This document shows positions 11,215-24,920 of a DNA stretch of 64,000 nucleotides, one piece after another (position 1 is the stretch's first letter; every line of letters begins with the position of its first letter). The notes below the pieces were generated by a model. It was not told the origin of the DNA. It was given only the letters and a program-made list of their open reading frames with translations, and searched no databases. The translations under genes were made by a program, and so were the position numbers. Origin of the DNA: Oxyruncus cristatus (Eukaryota; Chordata; Aves; Passeriformes; Cotingidae). The stretch covers positions 1,597,084 through 1,661,083 of the forward strand of contig VXAY01001313.1 in assembly GCA_013399855.1 (NCBI GenBank), in the 5' to 3' direction.

Positions 11215-14200
11215 TTTAAACAAAGTTGAGTTCTCACCACACTGGATGGGGACTCAGAAAAATTGACTCCTGCATTTACCATAATATTCCTGGGAAAATA
11301 AGAGCAAATTTTCTCAAGTTTGACATATAGGAATAAGTAACGCCATAGTATTTATGCGTATTTTGACAGATACTTATACATATATTCATGCATAAAATGT
11401 TGCAAATCTAAGACTGATACAGGTAGGCAAACCACTGTAGCAACTGTTCAGGTATCTGCATCATACAGAAGAGCAGGACTGTATTGGTAGCTATGCTAAC
11501 AAGTAAAAAATGTTTGCACATGTTTTGGCCACTAATTTTTGAATTTGGCTATATCTAAATAAGATTCATTAGTCAAAGTATAAATTTATCTGGAAATCCA
11601 ATGTAAATTATTAGAGCACACAGTTTGTTTCTGTTCTACTTATATGTCATGCATTCATTCCCTTCTGTGGCTTTTGGAAAAGAAAACAGAGGAGGGCGGT
11701 CCTTTTGAAATAATTTGAATATGTACATTTTTCTGTCACTTGTTGGCTTCTGGGAGAGAGATGCCTTTCCCATCCAGGGCGAGGCTTCTGGGACAAGTGG
11801 CAAGAAGCCATTTGCCCTGCTAGGTTTACTACTGCCTTGGCTTTGAGAACACATTTCACCACTTCAGTTAGCTGTGTCAGATGAGTTACCACATGGCTGA
11901 GCTCTGTGCAAATTGCCTCTCACAGCAGCCTCGTACCATGCTCAAACATCACCTTCCCTCACCTCCCATTGTTCCCTGTTTCTTTTCATTAAGTCTATTC
12001 AGCAATGCTCTCTAAAATCTGTGTCTTGGCTGTCTCTCTGTCAGCTGACTCCTTCCTGTCCCTCTCAACAAGTACGAGACATTACTCACCTGTCTGTGCT
12101 GTGCGGCTGAAACAGAAAAGCTATCCGTCAAGTGAGGAGACTGCAGCACACTCCTATACCATTATTTTGCGTTCCCTTAGCTACTCCATGCTCCCTATTC
12201 CAGAGAAAGATTTATTTCCCAAATTAATTACAAGCACACTGCCAGTCTTTATTCTGGAACCCTCACCAGCTATTTACTCTGTTCCAAACCCAGAGACAAA
12301 TGGAACTGTTTGCACCCAGCTGTAGATAAACCTCTATGAACATAAAACTTTTCCTTGCCCTCTGTACCACCTTTATTCCCTTGTCTCACCAGACAGATTG
12401 AAGAGTCTACCACAGCTGTGTGAAAACTCTACACCATTGGTTCTCCTGCTCTTTTTAAAATGAAAGATAACCTCGAATTTTGAACCACGTGCCTCTTGTT
12501 TTCTGGATCTCGGCTAAACAAGGTATATTAGGTTTTGTAAGGGATACTCAAAAAGACTAACTTCCAACATAAACTTTTATTTTTGGTTATCCCAACACCT
12601 GTTCATACTTGAGCCCTCCTCCTCAGAGACCTCTGCCTCTATACTGGGGGTGGAGCCACTGACAGGATTCACCAGCTCTCACCCTCTCTTGTGTTCAGAA
12701 ATGTAATCCTATGCCACCTGAAACTATGCTGTGAGAAACAAACAAGCAGAACAAGCCTTCACCAGCTTTCAGAAACCAAGCAAATTTATTTTCTACTCCA
12801 TCTACCTATCTAGTTAAAAAATGGGGAGGACATTTCTTGGCCTCAGTATATAATCATTGCAATTCTCAATTCTCATTTAGCATAACCACAGAAACTTATT
12901 TCTGTAAAAGCTATGCAAACATGTATCCGTGCTCTTCCAAATACACTCTACCACAGGGTACACCTTTATTCAAAGCCAAGTGTCATAAATTTGTCTGAAA
13001 AATTATCCTTGTTCAAAAAAACCAAAACACTAACAACAAAAAACAACCAAAACAACTCTTACACTGTTCTCATTTGAAATTCCACTGCTATAACCCATGG
13101 TGGATTAAGAGCAACCAAAAAGCATAATCTCAGGATGGATTTTAAACATTTATTCCTGTAATTTAAAATCAACTAGGCCATCATATAGCTTTTCCAGGCT
13201 TCACATGAGCCCGAATCCTTCTCTGCGACTACTGAGCATTATTCATTAAAAAAATTTGAACTTTCTCTTTAATTTAGTAACTGACTATTAAATGCTCAAT
13301 ACACTAATTGTTTCTCAAGTTCTACTTTTGGGCTACGTGCCTCTGCACAGCTTGGGAAACCACTATATAAAATCTTAAGCTTTGCTATTCCAGGGAAGGC
13401 TCACGACCTGTCTCAAATGAATAATTAGGGTAATAACTGAAATAAACTGAGATGTCTTGTTTTTATCACTGCTTGAATTACTACCATGGAAAATGAGGTG
13501 CCTAGGAAAAAAAAAAAGATGTTAGAAGCATCTGTCTGATGCAAAAATCAAAGTTCCTTCGATGTTTTAAGTAAAGTGACAGCAAATCAAAAATGGCTGT
13601 AAATTTTCAGTATCATACTTTTTGAATCAATAGGATTTAAAATGTATGACTAATTGGGCTGATACAAATTTCCCTGTTGAATTTACATACATAAATGCTT
13701 GCAGAATTATCCTTTATCTAAGTAATTATGCCACCCATAGTTACATGATATACATCATGTACGGTCTGGATAAGATAGAAACAATGATAAATTACTGATC
13801 AACCTTTCCAACAAGCTTTTCTTACTGAGTAATCTAATGACAAGCATGAGTACAAGGAGAAAATCAGAACAAAACATCTCCACTCCTTCCATCTGAGCGT
13901 GTCAAAGGCACACAGTGAATACCATGTGGTATTTTCAGAGCAAAGCAAGACCTGTCAGCGTTTCCTCAACCTTTACCCTCTGACAGAGCTGACAATGTGT
14001 TGCCACCACCGGAGTGCTTCCAGGAGACCCGTCATAGAAATATATCTCCCCTCTGTCTCTCCCAGACAGGACTGCAATGCTGAAATCCTTTGTGCCACAT
14101 CTGACTCCAGGCTGAGGAGACAGACTTGACATCAGGAGTGTTTGATGCAGAAAGAGCAATAATTGAAATTTTCGCTCTTGTTTAAACAGAGAGGTGGCAG

Positions 14201-17200
14201 TGGGGCTGGCTTCGAAGAGAGCAGCAGGAATGCCCCTCCATGATCTGTGTAAGGTTTCAGAGGAAATGCTGGAGGAATGTCCACCATAATTCCAACAGTT
14301 CTGAGGGGCCTGGCTGGCTTGTTTGCAGCTCCCTGTAGCAGCTACACCATATATGCAGCCTCTCTGACCATGTTGTTTCCAGTTTGCATCTCAAAGGGCA
14401 TTTTATGGCCTTTTCTGAAACACCTGCATTGAGGATGTTCTCCAATGCTACTTCATTCTCTCTATTCAGTAAAAGGGGAGGTGGATCCTGGAAAAATGAT
14501 TACCCCTCAGCTTTCTTTAGATATAAGTGTTTTGGTCAGAAATCTACTGAAATTAGTAGGTCTTCAGTTGTTTCCAATAAGCATTGGGCCAGACTTAGAG
14601 AAAAAAAAAAAAAGAATGTGAAAAAAGCAAGTTTTCTCTTTTTATTAGGCTTTATCATAATCATCCTGGCAGAAGAAATAATGGTTTATATGAGAGAACA
14701 AATTAATATCTAAACAATAAACTCTCCATGCTCTGGAGTCATCTCTTCACAACTGAGCCCTCAATGCATAATGTTTGACTGCTGAGTCAATGGCTTTGAA
14801 TAATCACAAGTGACCTAAAATAACAGCAAAGTAACACAGAAAACTGAATCTTTACCATTGTGTCACTGTCTCCCACTGGGACTAGAATCTGTTGTTCCAC
14901 AGTGCTAAATGTTGTTTGTATAGATAATAATTTTATCTTGTCTAACTTTAAAGTTCACATTTATGGGTGGTTTTGATGAAACAAATGGCTTAGACAGCCA
15001 GCAGCTCCTTTCCAGTATTAGAGAGAAAGCTGTGGGTGTCAATTTACAATTATTCAAACTAGTAATCTCCTGTGTCTCTGACTGCTATTATTCCTTTGCC
15101 TGTGACCCAACCGTTTAATGAAGTGAAATTAATTTACAGTAATAGGAAATTCTCAGAACTACATGAAAGCACAAGCTTTAATATGGGAAGAACAAATGGC
15201 CATTTCATGCAAGGCTGACCACAAGCATTGTAAAGAAATTTGAAAGGACTTTATACCTTTTTAAGTAGGTATGGTATTAGCTGAAACAATATACTGCAGT
15301 AAATATGATAAATCAAATGCCTCTTCAAAACAGAAAGCACCAACACAATTTTCTCCTTTTGTCACACAGCAGATTTTTCTCATTTGCATATAAATGTATG
15401 ACATACATACATTTTGTAAAGCTAAGACCGAGACCTTATAATACTTCAAACCCTTCTAACTATTGTATCATAATACCAATGACAAACTTCCAACTGCAAA
15501 CCAGTAACGGGGAGGTTGACATTTATTTTGCTTACTCCTACTTTACAAATGTGCGTATCAGTATGCATTAGAATTGAAATAAATATGGTTTTATCTTAAA
15601 TGGGAAAATCCAGCTCACAGTTTTGTCCAAACATATTGTTTATCTATAAAATTCTGTAAAAGGTTGAAATGGTAACTCAAATTCCCTGCGTTCTTGTATA
15701 TCCTTTCATGGTGGAAAAATACCGCTTTTCTCAATTTTGCTTCAGTGTTCTTTCCTCACCTCTGCCCAAAAAAAACCCAAAAAAACCCAAAAGGGAGTGG
15801 AAGCAGACAGCAAGAGGTGAGCAAGAGCCGCAGAAGCTGGGACTGCATTTTTTTCTCTGAATAAAATTGTTTGTTGGAAGCATTAAACATTTCTGATCAT
15901 TTTCTAACTAGCTCTAATATTTGTTTTGTTCTCCCTCATAGACCCTGTATTTTTACACTAATTTGTTAAGCCTTTAGATCCCTTGGGGGAAAGAATGTCT
16001 TCCAATGCAGCAGTTAAAACAATGATCCTTCAATGTGTCTGGGGGCTATAGAAGGACAAAAGCCACCACACGAGGATTCATGCATTTACTTACTCTCATT
16101 GCACACACGTGGTGGTGATATTCAAGCAAAAAACTGAGAACACCCTTTGACATTTCTCATCACCCTCTTCCCCAAACCTAAGACAATCTGAGATTTCTGG
16201 TGCATTTTCACATAGTTCCTCCTCTTTCTCTTTGGTTTTTCTCTCCTCCTAGTATTTGGGAGAACAGGATAAATCTTTTCCCTTCAAAAACCTGAGGTGG
16301 CAACACTTCTGCTCCAAGTAGAGGCTTTTCTCTTTTGCCCAGAGTTTCAGACAATCTCAGCTAAGATCAGCCTATCACTGCACAGGTCTGCTTTACAATT
16401 ACTAAGGCTGGAAATTAAGTTGCTTTCCACTGTTAGCAAAAATCTGAGCCAACTGCTAACCCTGGATGGCTCTCTTTTTTTTACCCCAAGAGATTGTTAA
16501 CAGTTTTTTGGAGATTTGGTGATCCTTATGAAAAGTGTGAGCTCCTACCCATGGTATTACTAACAGATATAACAGGTCCAAGCTTCCTTCTGTGAGTCCA
16601 ATAATAAATACAACAGTCTGTTGCTTTGTCACAAACATGTCTATCCAATACAAATGCAGATTACCAGGGACAGCCAATAACAGTGGAAAGGCAATTTTAT
16701 TCCTTTGCCAACACAGTGCAACCTCTTTCAGGTCGTTAAGCAAACTGACTGATTGACAGCCAGCCACGGTGAGATAACTGAAGAAAAGTCTTTACAACAT
16801 ATCAAATGATTCATATCTAAGGATAATTCTAAGATTTCTCTCTCTCTCCCTATATTCATTTACTTATTCAAATAAAACGAAATTAAATAACTTCAAGTAA
16901 ATTTGAAATTGAATAATTTCAAATTGAAAAGCTCCTCAGTCTACTTGATATTACAAATTCATCCTTTTAAAAACTGTTTTTCAAAACTTATAAATTCTCT
17001 CCATATATACTGTGTATAGTTGTATCTCAGCATCTGATGGTTGATCACATGAATCATAATACACAGAAGACTGAAAAGCCAAGGTCCTTTCTGATCAGCA
17101 GGCTCACCACAGCAAAAACAGACTAGACTGAGGAAAAGAGGACCATGAATCATGAAAATACAAGAAACTCAACGACTTGTAGACACAGATCCTCTGCAGG

Positions 17201-17976
17201 CAGTTTCTAATGGGAAAAGTGTAATGTATTTAGAAACCCATTTTTTGGGGGCGGGGGGTTAATGGTTAAAATTTTCCTGCAAAATTCAGGCACTGCCTGA
17301 ATATCAGTGAGTCTGAACCTTGGTAAAACTCTGGGACTATGACCCAGCTATTCAGGGAAATGGATGTTAACTTCAGATCCTGCACAAGGAAAGTGGGTGT
17401 CGTGGTGTGAACTCCTAAGCAGCAGTAAGGTCTGCCTCTGATTCCCACCTCCGTGGACATACATGTGTGTTAAATGCTGTCTAAACCAGTCAAGACCACC
17501 TAGACACAGCCTGAGGATGGAAAGCATCAAACACTGCTGGAATTGCTGCAAAACAACTCTTCCCAAATAAATGCTTCAGAGTTTGCTTCCATTTCCCACT
17601 GAAAGAAAATGAAATGTCTCTAACTTGTTTTCATGAAGGATATTATCTCCAGCACCTCAAAACAACAAAGAGACAGACAGTTCTGTCTTCCTCCATAGGT
17701 CTGAGAACCATCAGTTTTGACTTAAAAGAGATAGTTGCCCTGCCTGTCTTTGATTGGAACTTCCACCCGGCACCTAAAGCACATTCCTAATAACAGCTTG
17801 GTCAAAACCATTATGTTTAATAAAATACCTTGCTTTTAATAAGTAACCAATTCAACCCATGACATTTGCAACAATTAGTAACAACAGGTGAAAAATCCTG
17901 TTGAGGGATGGAAGTATTGTTTCATTACCCCCTCCTTCCTTCCTTCTAAAGTACTCCTCAGCATTACCCAACTGCT
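11215..17976. other. Unique non-coding sequence
   Basis: No gene recognised. The interval holds two hAT-terminus-like words (12432-12458 and 13348-13366, see findings), a CA/A-rich patch at 13015-13060, an 8-bp inverted repeat with a 4-nt loop at 13742-13761, and three copies of a CCC-A7 type unit at 15767-15793. The GC-richer parts at 11650-12130 and 13870-14360 contain open frames of up to about 106 codons without recognisable domains. Confidence 0.5.
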
Positions 17977-18036
17977 ATAGAATAATCAAGGTTGGAAAAG
18001 ACCTTTAATATCATCAAGTTCAAATACTTAATTTTG
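17977..18036 (-). mobile_element. CR1 LINE, extreme 3' end only
   Basis: The plus strand reads ATAGAATAATCAAGGTTGG and then AAAAGACCTTTAATATCATC. This is the reverse complement of the standard avian CR1 3' terminus (GATGATCTTAAAGGTC...CCAACC...ATTCTAT). Only about 60 bases are recognisable, so the copy is severely 5'-truncated, which is usual for CR1. It carries no coding sequence. Confidence 0.7.
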
Positions 18037-19068
18037 AAAGAGGGCTTAATTATAAAGCAGATTTTCAGAATGAACTCTTCTACAAGGTCTGTATTCAGAA
18101 ATTAATTTGCAGACTTTTTTTCAGTGGTGTTTGGCTGTTTTCTGCTCTGGATGTTCCAACAGCAGCTCCTTCAAGTACATTCATTTAAAGCTATATACGT
18201 GTAAAAGGATTTTCAGAATAAGAGCTTATATCTGTAATAAAGCATCTTTCGAAACCCAACACTCAAATCCAGCCCTAAAATATTATTCTCATGAAAAGAT
18301 TGTTCATAAGTATTACTGAAAAGAAAGACTTTAGAGAAAAACCAAGAACACCTGAAAAATCTTCTAGAGGTGGACTTTTACATATTGAAATACAAACTGA
18401 ACAAGTCTTTCTTTGCCAATAGGAATGCACAAATTCCCTGAGATTTTACTCATGGCAGGAAATGAAAATAGACCTTTTGTGTTCCCCTGCAGACTTGGCA
18501 GCATATACCCATAGCCAATTCACACGTGAATGACTCCAGAGCTGATCCAAAGCTCACATTCCCTCCAGCACTTGCCAATGGGCTTTAAGGAAAAATCAAG
18601 TATCCCACAATTAACCATGTACACAAAGGTACATGGTTGTCTGATATTGTCTGATACCTAAAAGTCACAGGATGGGCAGGAAGTTTTGATACAGCATAAA
18701 ATGGTAGAACTCTCTAGGATCACCAACAGCTGAATTTTGAAAAAGGTTTTTTTTTAAAAAAGTGCTGAAAACCTGAAACCTTTTTGTTTGGATGAATCAC
18801 CTGGAAGTGGGCAAAATTTACATGACACTTTCTCTGTTAAAGTGATCACTCAGACGTGCTGGTCTGCAACTTTTGAACAGGTCTACGAATGTTTATACCC
18901 TACAAAAGGGTTAATATTTACCACCTCTATGCTTGCTGCTCTGAAACTGATGCATTACTGCAATTGCAAGACCCTGGAAAATCTGGAGCTTGCTTACTCA
19001 GAAATATAAATGAATATGGAAATTACCTCTTTACATACATATATACACACGCACGTACATATTTACAG
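18037..19068. other. Unique non-coding sequence with a small hairpin
   Basis: No gene recognised. Positions 18613-18638 form a perfect 10-bp inverted repeat (AACCATGTAC / GTACATGGTT) around a 6-nt loop. It is followed at once by a perfect 10-bp tandem repeat (TTGTCTGATA twice, 18637-18656). Confidence 0.6.
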
Positions 19069-19333
19069 AATCATGAAATATGCTGAGTTGGAAGGGACCC
19101 ACAAGTCCAACCCTTAGCCCTACACAGGACCACCCCCAAGAGTCCCACCGTGAGCCTGAAAGTATCATCCAAATGCTTCCTGAACTCTGTCAGGCTTGGT
19201 GCTGTGACCACTGCCCTGGGGAGCCTGTTCCAGCCCCCAACCACCCTCTGGGTGAAAAACTTTTTCCTAATATCCAACCTAAACCTCCCTGACAACTTCA
19301 GTCCATTCCCTCAGGTCCCTTCACGAGAGAAAA
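19069..19333 (-). mobile_element. CR1 LINE 3' fragment with ORF2 C-terminus
   Basis: Minus-strand CR1. Read on the minus strand from about 19290, it encodes the conserved end of CR1 ORF2: GRFRLDIRKKFFTQRVVGGW followed by NRLPRAVV, so the RLDIRKKFF and WNRLPR signatures are intact. A stop and the 3' UTR end at a TTCATGATTCTG-type terminus near 19069. The 5' truncation point is near 19333, where CR1 similarity stops abruptly. Everything upstream in ORF2 (endonuclease and most of the reverse transcriptase) is absent, so this is a dead copy. Its 3' end is of the CTGAGTTGGAAGGGACCCAC type, shared with the copies at 24561 and 28008. Confidence 0.9.
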
Positions 19334-22300
19334 ATATGTCCCAATATGTCCCAAATTATATTCTAGTATTAAGAAGTCATTTGCTCTTTTTTTCAATATT
19401 CTCTAAAGATTCTTCAGTTCCTCTTTGTTATCTGAATATCTCTGATTTGAACTTTTACTCCATTACACCATTATAACAAATTAGAGACTAAACACATAAA
19501 CACGGCAGGGTGATATCTGGACACCTGTGGTGGTGGTAGGAATGAACAGCAGCACTCTGATGTTTCTGTATAATAGTGGTTTATACAGTGTTCTGTTTGA
19601 CATTTTAGAGCTCTATTACTTTCTGCTAATGGCTGTGGCAAGAGAAAATTTTCTTCTTTTTTCTCTTGAAGAAGGTGTAGGGAAAGATAAACAGAACCAA
19701 AACTCACACTGTAAAGCTGTTTCTACAGCATAGACTTTTATCTCATTTAGAGAGTGTAGAGAGAGATAAGAAAAAAGTCCTAACCGCTGAAGAATGAAAC
19801 AGCATATTTCACATTATCAGAGAAAAAAAAAAAAGACAAAATAGTAACTTGAGTTTGATGTGAAAAATTGAAAATTATCCTATAAAAAAGGTGAACATTT
19901 ATTGTTTTCCTACAGCAGAAAGTGGCTCTCTGTAGCCCAACATTAAGATCTTTATATAAAAATGTTCCTCTGAGTGTGAGTTCTTGCTTTTCTCCAAATC
20001 TCCGTATTTATTGTTAATGAAAACTGTTTGCTGTCTGAAATTATATCAAGTCATTTACTGTGATTAAATATCTACATTTTAATGTATTTTTAACTCATAC
20101 AAGGAAAAGCTAAGTAGACTCTTGTTATGAAAGCACCTTGATAGGACTAGGAGGGACCTGTGGCTTATCTGTTTACAGACAAAAATGAAATACAGTCTAT
20201 AATCATCTTTGTCCAGTATTTCATGTGACCCTCCAGCACTGTATCTGCCTGCTCTGGTACTTGAGATCTTTACAGTTCACAAATAGAGCTGGACCAAGTT
20301 CCTTGATTTCAGAAGGCATCGAGTATGTTTAAAAATGACTTCAAACACTATCCCAGTTATTCCGCTCTGTCCAGTCAATGCTGACACAGTAAAAGTCAGT
20401 GTCCAAAACCTTCTGGCTCCATTGCCATAGTGTTGCTGAAAGTCCTCTCCTATTAACATCATCATGCCAGGAGCAACAACCTCTATTGTTGTTGGCAAAG
20501 TATTTTGGAAAACAAGCTGAAGTCTTTGAGGCAGGATGGACATTTACACTACTGGGTAGCACAGCTTCCAGACTCCTGTGCTGTCCCTTTATGAAAGAAG
20601 GTCACCAGTTTCTTGCTGGACATACAGAAGTTTGTGGGCATTCTGAAATGATTCCACACTTTTGCAGTGTGTTATGGAAATGCAGAGCAGTAACAGTGGA
20701 GCCAAGGACACAGGCAAAGACAGGAGGATGGAGTATGTTTCCAAGGTCAGAGACAGTCAGTGTTGGACATATGAATAACATATCTACCAGTGGAAATGTT
20801 TAGGTTTCTTTGAGTATCTTTTTCTTTTGTTTTGTTTAGGGCTTTTTTTTTGGTGTTATTTCCTTAACTCTTCTACCACTCCTTCCAAAAGGCCCTAAAA
20901 GTAGTTATATTTAAGGGCCAATTTCTGACCCATAAACATTTGCTTTAAAATAACATATGACATTCAGCTTGAATGACAATGTAAATGCCTTTTGGTCTTA
21001 ACTGCCCAGTTCTTTAGCTCACATAAAATAATGTCCTTTCATTTGAACAGCAAGGGGAAACTTTTGAAAAGACTAGTTAGGAAAATATCATGACTCATAA
21101 TATTAAACTTCTTCTAAAGCCAAGGATATTTTCTTGAAGCGTAATTAGGTTTTTTATGCATTTCATGAAGTCCTATTTAGTGTCTAAGATATTATGACTC
21201 AAATACTTTGCTTTTTATAAACCATTTCCATGAAATGATCATTACTGTCAACCCAAATATCCTGCATCATTAGGTGGCTAAGTCACAGTCCCTTACAAAG
21301 ATCTGTATAGCCCTCAGCACCACCTAAAGACTTTTAGGTAATAAAGCGAAATGTGGTAACCAGCAACATTTTATTTTCAACAACAATTTTTCCTAGAAAA
21401 ATTATTTCCTTCTTGTGCACTTCTGAGAGACTTAGCTCACTTTAGGTATGTATAATCAGGTACCTCATCCAAGCAGCTCACTAGAAAGCTGAGTCAATAG
21501 AAATGGATATACAGCTCCAGAATTTCTTACCTTATTAAAGACAGGTATAATGAATCACCCTTTTAAGTTGTCTTTCTGTTATTACAGAAGAAACCCAGCT
21601 GATAAGTTTAGAGAAGGCCAGAGTTCTGTAGATCTCCCTTGTTTGTCCATTCCTTTTTAATTATAGCTCAGAGGTGCTCCAACCAAGATTGTCAAGTCAG
21701 CAAGCCATGACCAGTCCAACAACCAACTGGTGGAGTGCTGAAGGGAGTTCAGCTCCTCAGCCATGTCCATGAGCGTGGGTGAGGAAAGCAGCAGATTGCC
21801 CAAAGCAGTGGAGTGCCAGTGATGCCAAAGCCTGCTTTGCCAATGTCACTGTTGTCATGGAGGGGAAACGGAGGGACTTGTAACATGGTTCTCTCAGAAA
21901 CAGCAGCTGAAATCACCCTTCCAGCTTTTCTGATGGCAGTAGAAAAAATAAACATAGTTCTCCCAAACTCTTTTCCATTATGCCTCTTCTCTTTTTCCAC
22001 TTTTAATGACAGGACCTCTGGTTCTGCACTCCAGCTCCTAAGTTACAGAGCCAGTAGAGACCAAAGGAGCAGTGCTAACAGAAGGCAAGCAGAAGCCAAC
22101 CACCAGAGACATTTTAGAGGAACTTCCAATGAAGAGGGCAAATGGCCTCTCAAAATCAGCAACAAAATGTGAAGACCATTTAGAGCAGATATTTGCATAT
22201 TTATGAAATGCACAGTAGAAAAATCTGTGAGCAGTCTTCAAACACTGAGAGCTGGTTGTTGAAGACACAACAAAAAAGAAAGAAAATAAACCAAACAAAA

Positions 22301-24560
22301 AAGCCATCCAATTTGTGATTTCACAAAGTAGACAGCTTTTCATTGCCCAATGTTTTCACGGGAGTGAATCACACTATTAAGAAACAACCACGCTATGAGT
22401 CACACAATGGGAATCTCACTATAACTCATTTCTTGGGACTGACTGCTTGCACTGCAAAACATACAGAAGAAATGTGTTTCTGCCTGAACCACACCAGAAC
22501 TGCCAGCCATGCCCTTGATTCAGCAAAGCTCTTAATTAATCATAATTAATTCTGAGTTAGTTATCTCTCAGTCCTTTTTCTGAGGATATCTCTATTCCTT
22601 TTCAGCTAAGTGCACACTTAGGTACTTTCCTGAACTAGAATCTGCTTTTTAACTGAAATTCCTGATACTGCATATTTATGTGTTCGTACAGCAGAAAACA
22701 TAAAGATACATTTAATATGAAAACCTGAATTATAAACATTTAAAAACATAAACTCATTATTAAATACCGATTTGAAGTGCCATATTGTATAATTTAAAGG
22801 CTGTATATTTGCTAACTTAAAATACATCCACTGAAGAATATAACATTAAACACCTATAAAAAATGCAACAGTCTAGTGGAAAAGAAACAAATAATATTGT
22901 TGTAAAGAACACAAAATATACAGTAACCAAAACTAAGGAACAAAGATTTTAGTGCTAAAAGGCCAAAAATAAGGAGACTTAAAAAAAAAGGCCTGAACAT
23001 TAAAATTCCACTAAAAGTGGTTACACAAGAGGGGTTATGAAGGAAGCTGTGAAACCTGATTTCTTTTTGTGTCCCTCAAGACATATCCTTCCCTGCCACA
23101 TTACTGTCTCTCTGCAGTTTCTCTCCTTTCCTTGACCATCTCTGTAAAGGCAGCAGGATTTCAAACTAGTTGCTTCCACAGGTCTGTTTGGATTAGAGAA
23201 CTATTTTTTTAAATTCATATTACAGAACAAATAAAAGTGAATTGTATACACAGATCATGGTGCTATTAACATTTAAAGTCTACCTGATAATACAAGCTTC
23301 AAAAGAAAATACCGTCTTGCAAAGCTGGGTTAGAGATGCTGTGTGACAGCGCGATTCCTCTCATACCATGAACAGCTTGCTGCGTTATCTCTTCCTCCCA
23401 GCAAGAAAGTAAATATTTGAGGATCTCACAAGCTCTATGCAAAAAATTTTGAGATAGCAGCTTTGACCACAACTTGTGACACATCTTTAATACAATAGTT
23501 TTCTCGTGTAATATGTCTGTAAAATAACTGGCTAATACATCAATTGAATATATTGATGTTTCCAATTCAGGACACTGTTACAGAAGAAATTTTAAAGAGT
23601 AATGAGTCTCTCATGAGAAAGCTCAGGAGGTTTTTTTTTTTTTGTTAATTTCAAGAGTAATTGTAAAAGGAAAAAAAAGCTACCCCATTAATTCCTAGTA
23701 TAAATTAAAAGTAGAATTCTTCCTTCCTACTAGTTAAAGATCACCTGTGTTTTCAGAAAAGATTTTGCTGAGGAAGACAGAAACATATACATGTTATATA
23801 TGATGAGGAACATTAAATGTTTTACTTATGTGACACTCGAAAATGATTTGTCCTTTCACGAAAACACACATTTTTGTGAATGATGCAAAATCTGGTTTTT
23901 ATGCATGAACATATAAGCCTTACATGCAAGGCTGCTATAATTTCTTATGTTTAAATACTTTTGCTTCGAGCTCAGTTAATAACAGCAGGGGTTTTGTTTG
24001 TTTGTTTGGAGACAAGTTTAAAAAATACATAAAACAGTTTCAACTTAATTGAAACAGTTTTTTCTCAGGAACAGTTTTTCTGATAATTTTTTTTTTAAAT
24101 AATGGGAAATTCAATTTTAGGTCAACTGACAGAAGTCATTCATAGCAAGAATTTTTTGTTTGTGTCCTAAAATGTTGCTGCTTTTCTCCTTTTGACAAAC
24201 TGTTCTTTTGAAAGGAGAGAGAAGTCAAAACACTGCATTTAGAAAATATCAAAACATTTTCTTTTCTCTGAGACACGGTTTTATTCTAAAATGACCAATA
24301 ATTCCTGTAATATACACAGAGGGATAGACTGGAAAAGCATTGGAGATGGCGCTTCAGTACAGTTCTTTGACTTAACTACAACAAATGCATAAACTAAAGT
24401 CCCAATAGAAGTCCACTAAGCAGCTTAAAACAGAGCTTGGAAGGTGAAATAAATCCCTTCTATGCCTTTCACACCTCCATTTGTGCTGAGCTCAGTCATA
24501 GCACAACACTGGCATATGTACTCCACTAGAAAAGAGGGGAGACATCATGGTAACTGTCAG
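19334..24560. other. Unique non-coding sequence
   Basis: About 5.2 kb without a recognisable gene or repeat. The longest open frame (20399-20803 plus, 134 codons) and its minus-strand partners (20277-20543, 20341-20562) have no motif I recognise and no convincing splice signals. The remainder is AT-rich with A or T runs (for example near 23630 and 24090). Confidence 0.55.
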
Positions 24561-24920
24561 AGAATAGAATCAGAGAATATTCTGAGTTGGAAGAGACCCA
24601 CAGAGATCACCAAAGTCCAGCTCCTGGCCCTGCACTGGATAACCACAAGAATCACACCAGGTGCCTGAGAGCAGTGTCCAAACACTTCTTGAACTCTGGC
24701 AGGATTGGTTCCAGTGCCCAACCACTCTCTGGGTGAAGAACCTTTTTCTAATACCCAATATAAGCCTTCCCTGACACAACTTCAGGCATTCCCTGGGGAC
24801 CTGTCACTGGTTCCCACAGAGATCAGTTCCTGCCCTTCCTCCTCCCCTGGCAAGAAACTTGTAACTGCAATGAGGTGTCCCCTTAGTCCCTTCCTCTGTA
24901 AGAAATTTTGGACTCAACAT
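24561..24920 (-). mobile_element. CR1 LINE 3' fragment
   Basis: Minus-strand CR1, about 360 bp. Plus-strand hallmarks are the terminus AGAATATTCTGAGTTGGAAG, the stretch matching CTGGGTGAAGAACCTTTTTC (complement of the FFTQRVV coding region), and GTAACTGCAATGAGGTGTCC followed by CCTTAGTCCC, typical of the region further 5' in ORF2. Translation gives IRKRFFTQRVVGHWNQ and then loses frame, so the copy is non-functional. It is 5'-truncated near 24920. Its last 20 bases before GGACCCAC-type sequence are identical to those of the SINE at 28008-28154. Confidence 0.9.

Noticed and set aside
11007..11282. Several overlapping open frames on both strands
   Set aside because: They run through the (TA)n(CA)n microsatellite and reflect its periodicity.
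13742..13761. 8-bp inverted repeat with a 4-nt loop (TACATGAT / ATCATGTA)
   Set aside because: Several such short AT-rich palindromes are expected by chance in 64 kb.
20277..20803. Overlapping open frames on both strands, including the longest in the window (134 codons, plus) and an 88-codon minus frame with a protein-like look
   Set aside because: No recognisable domain or motif, no convincing acceptor or donor at either edge, and both strands are equally open, so composition explains them. A translated search would settle it.
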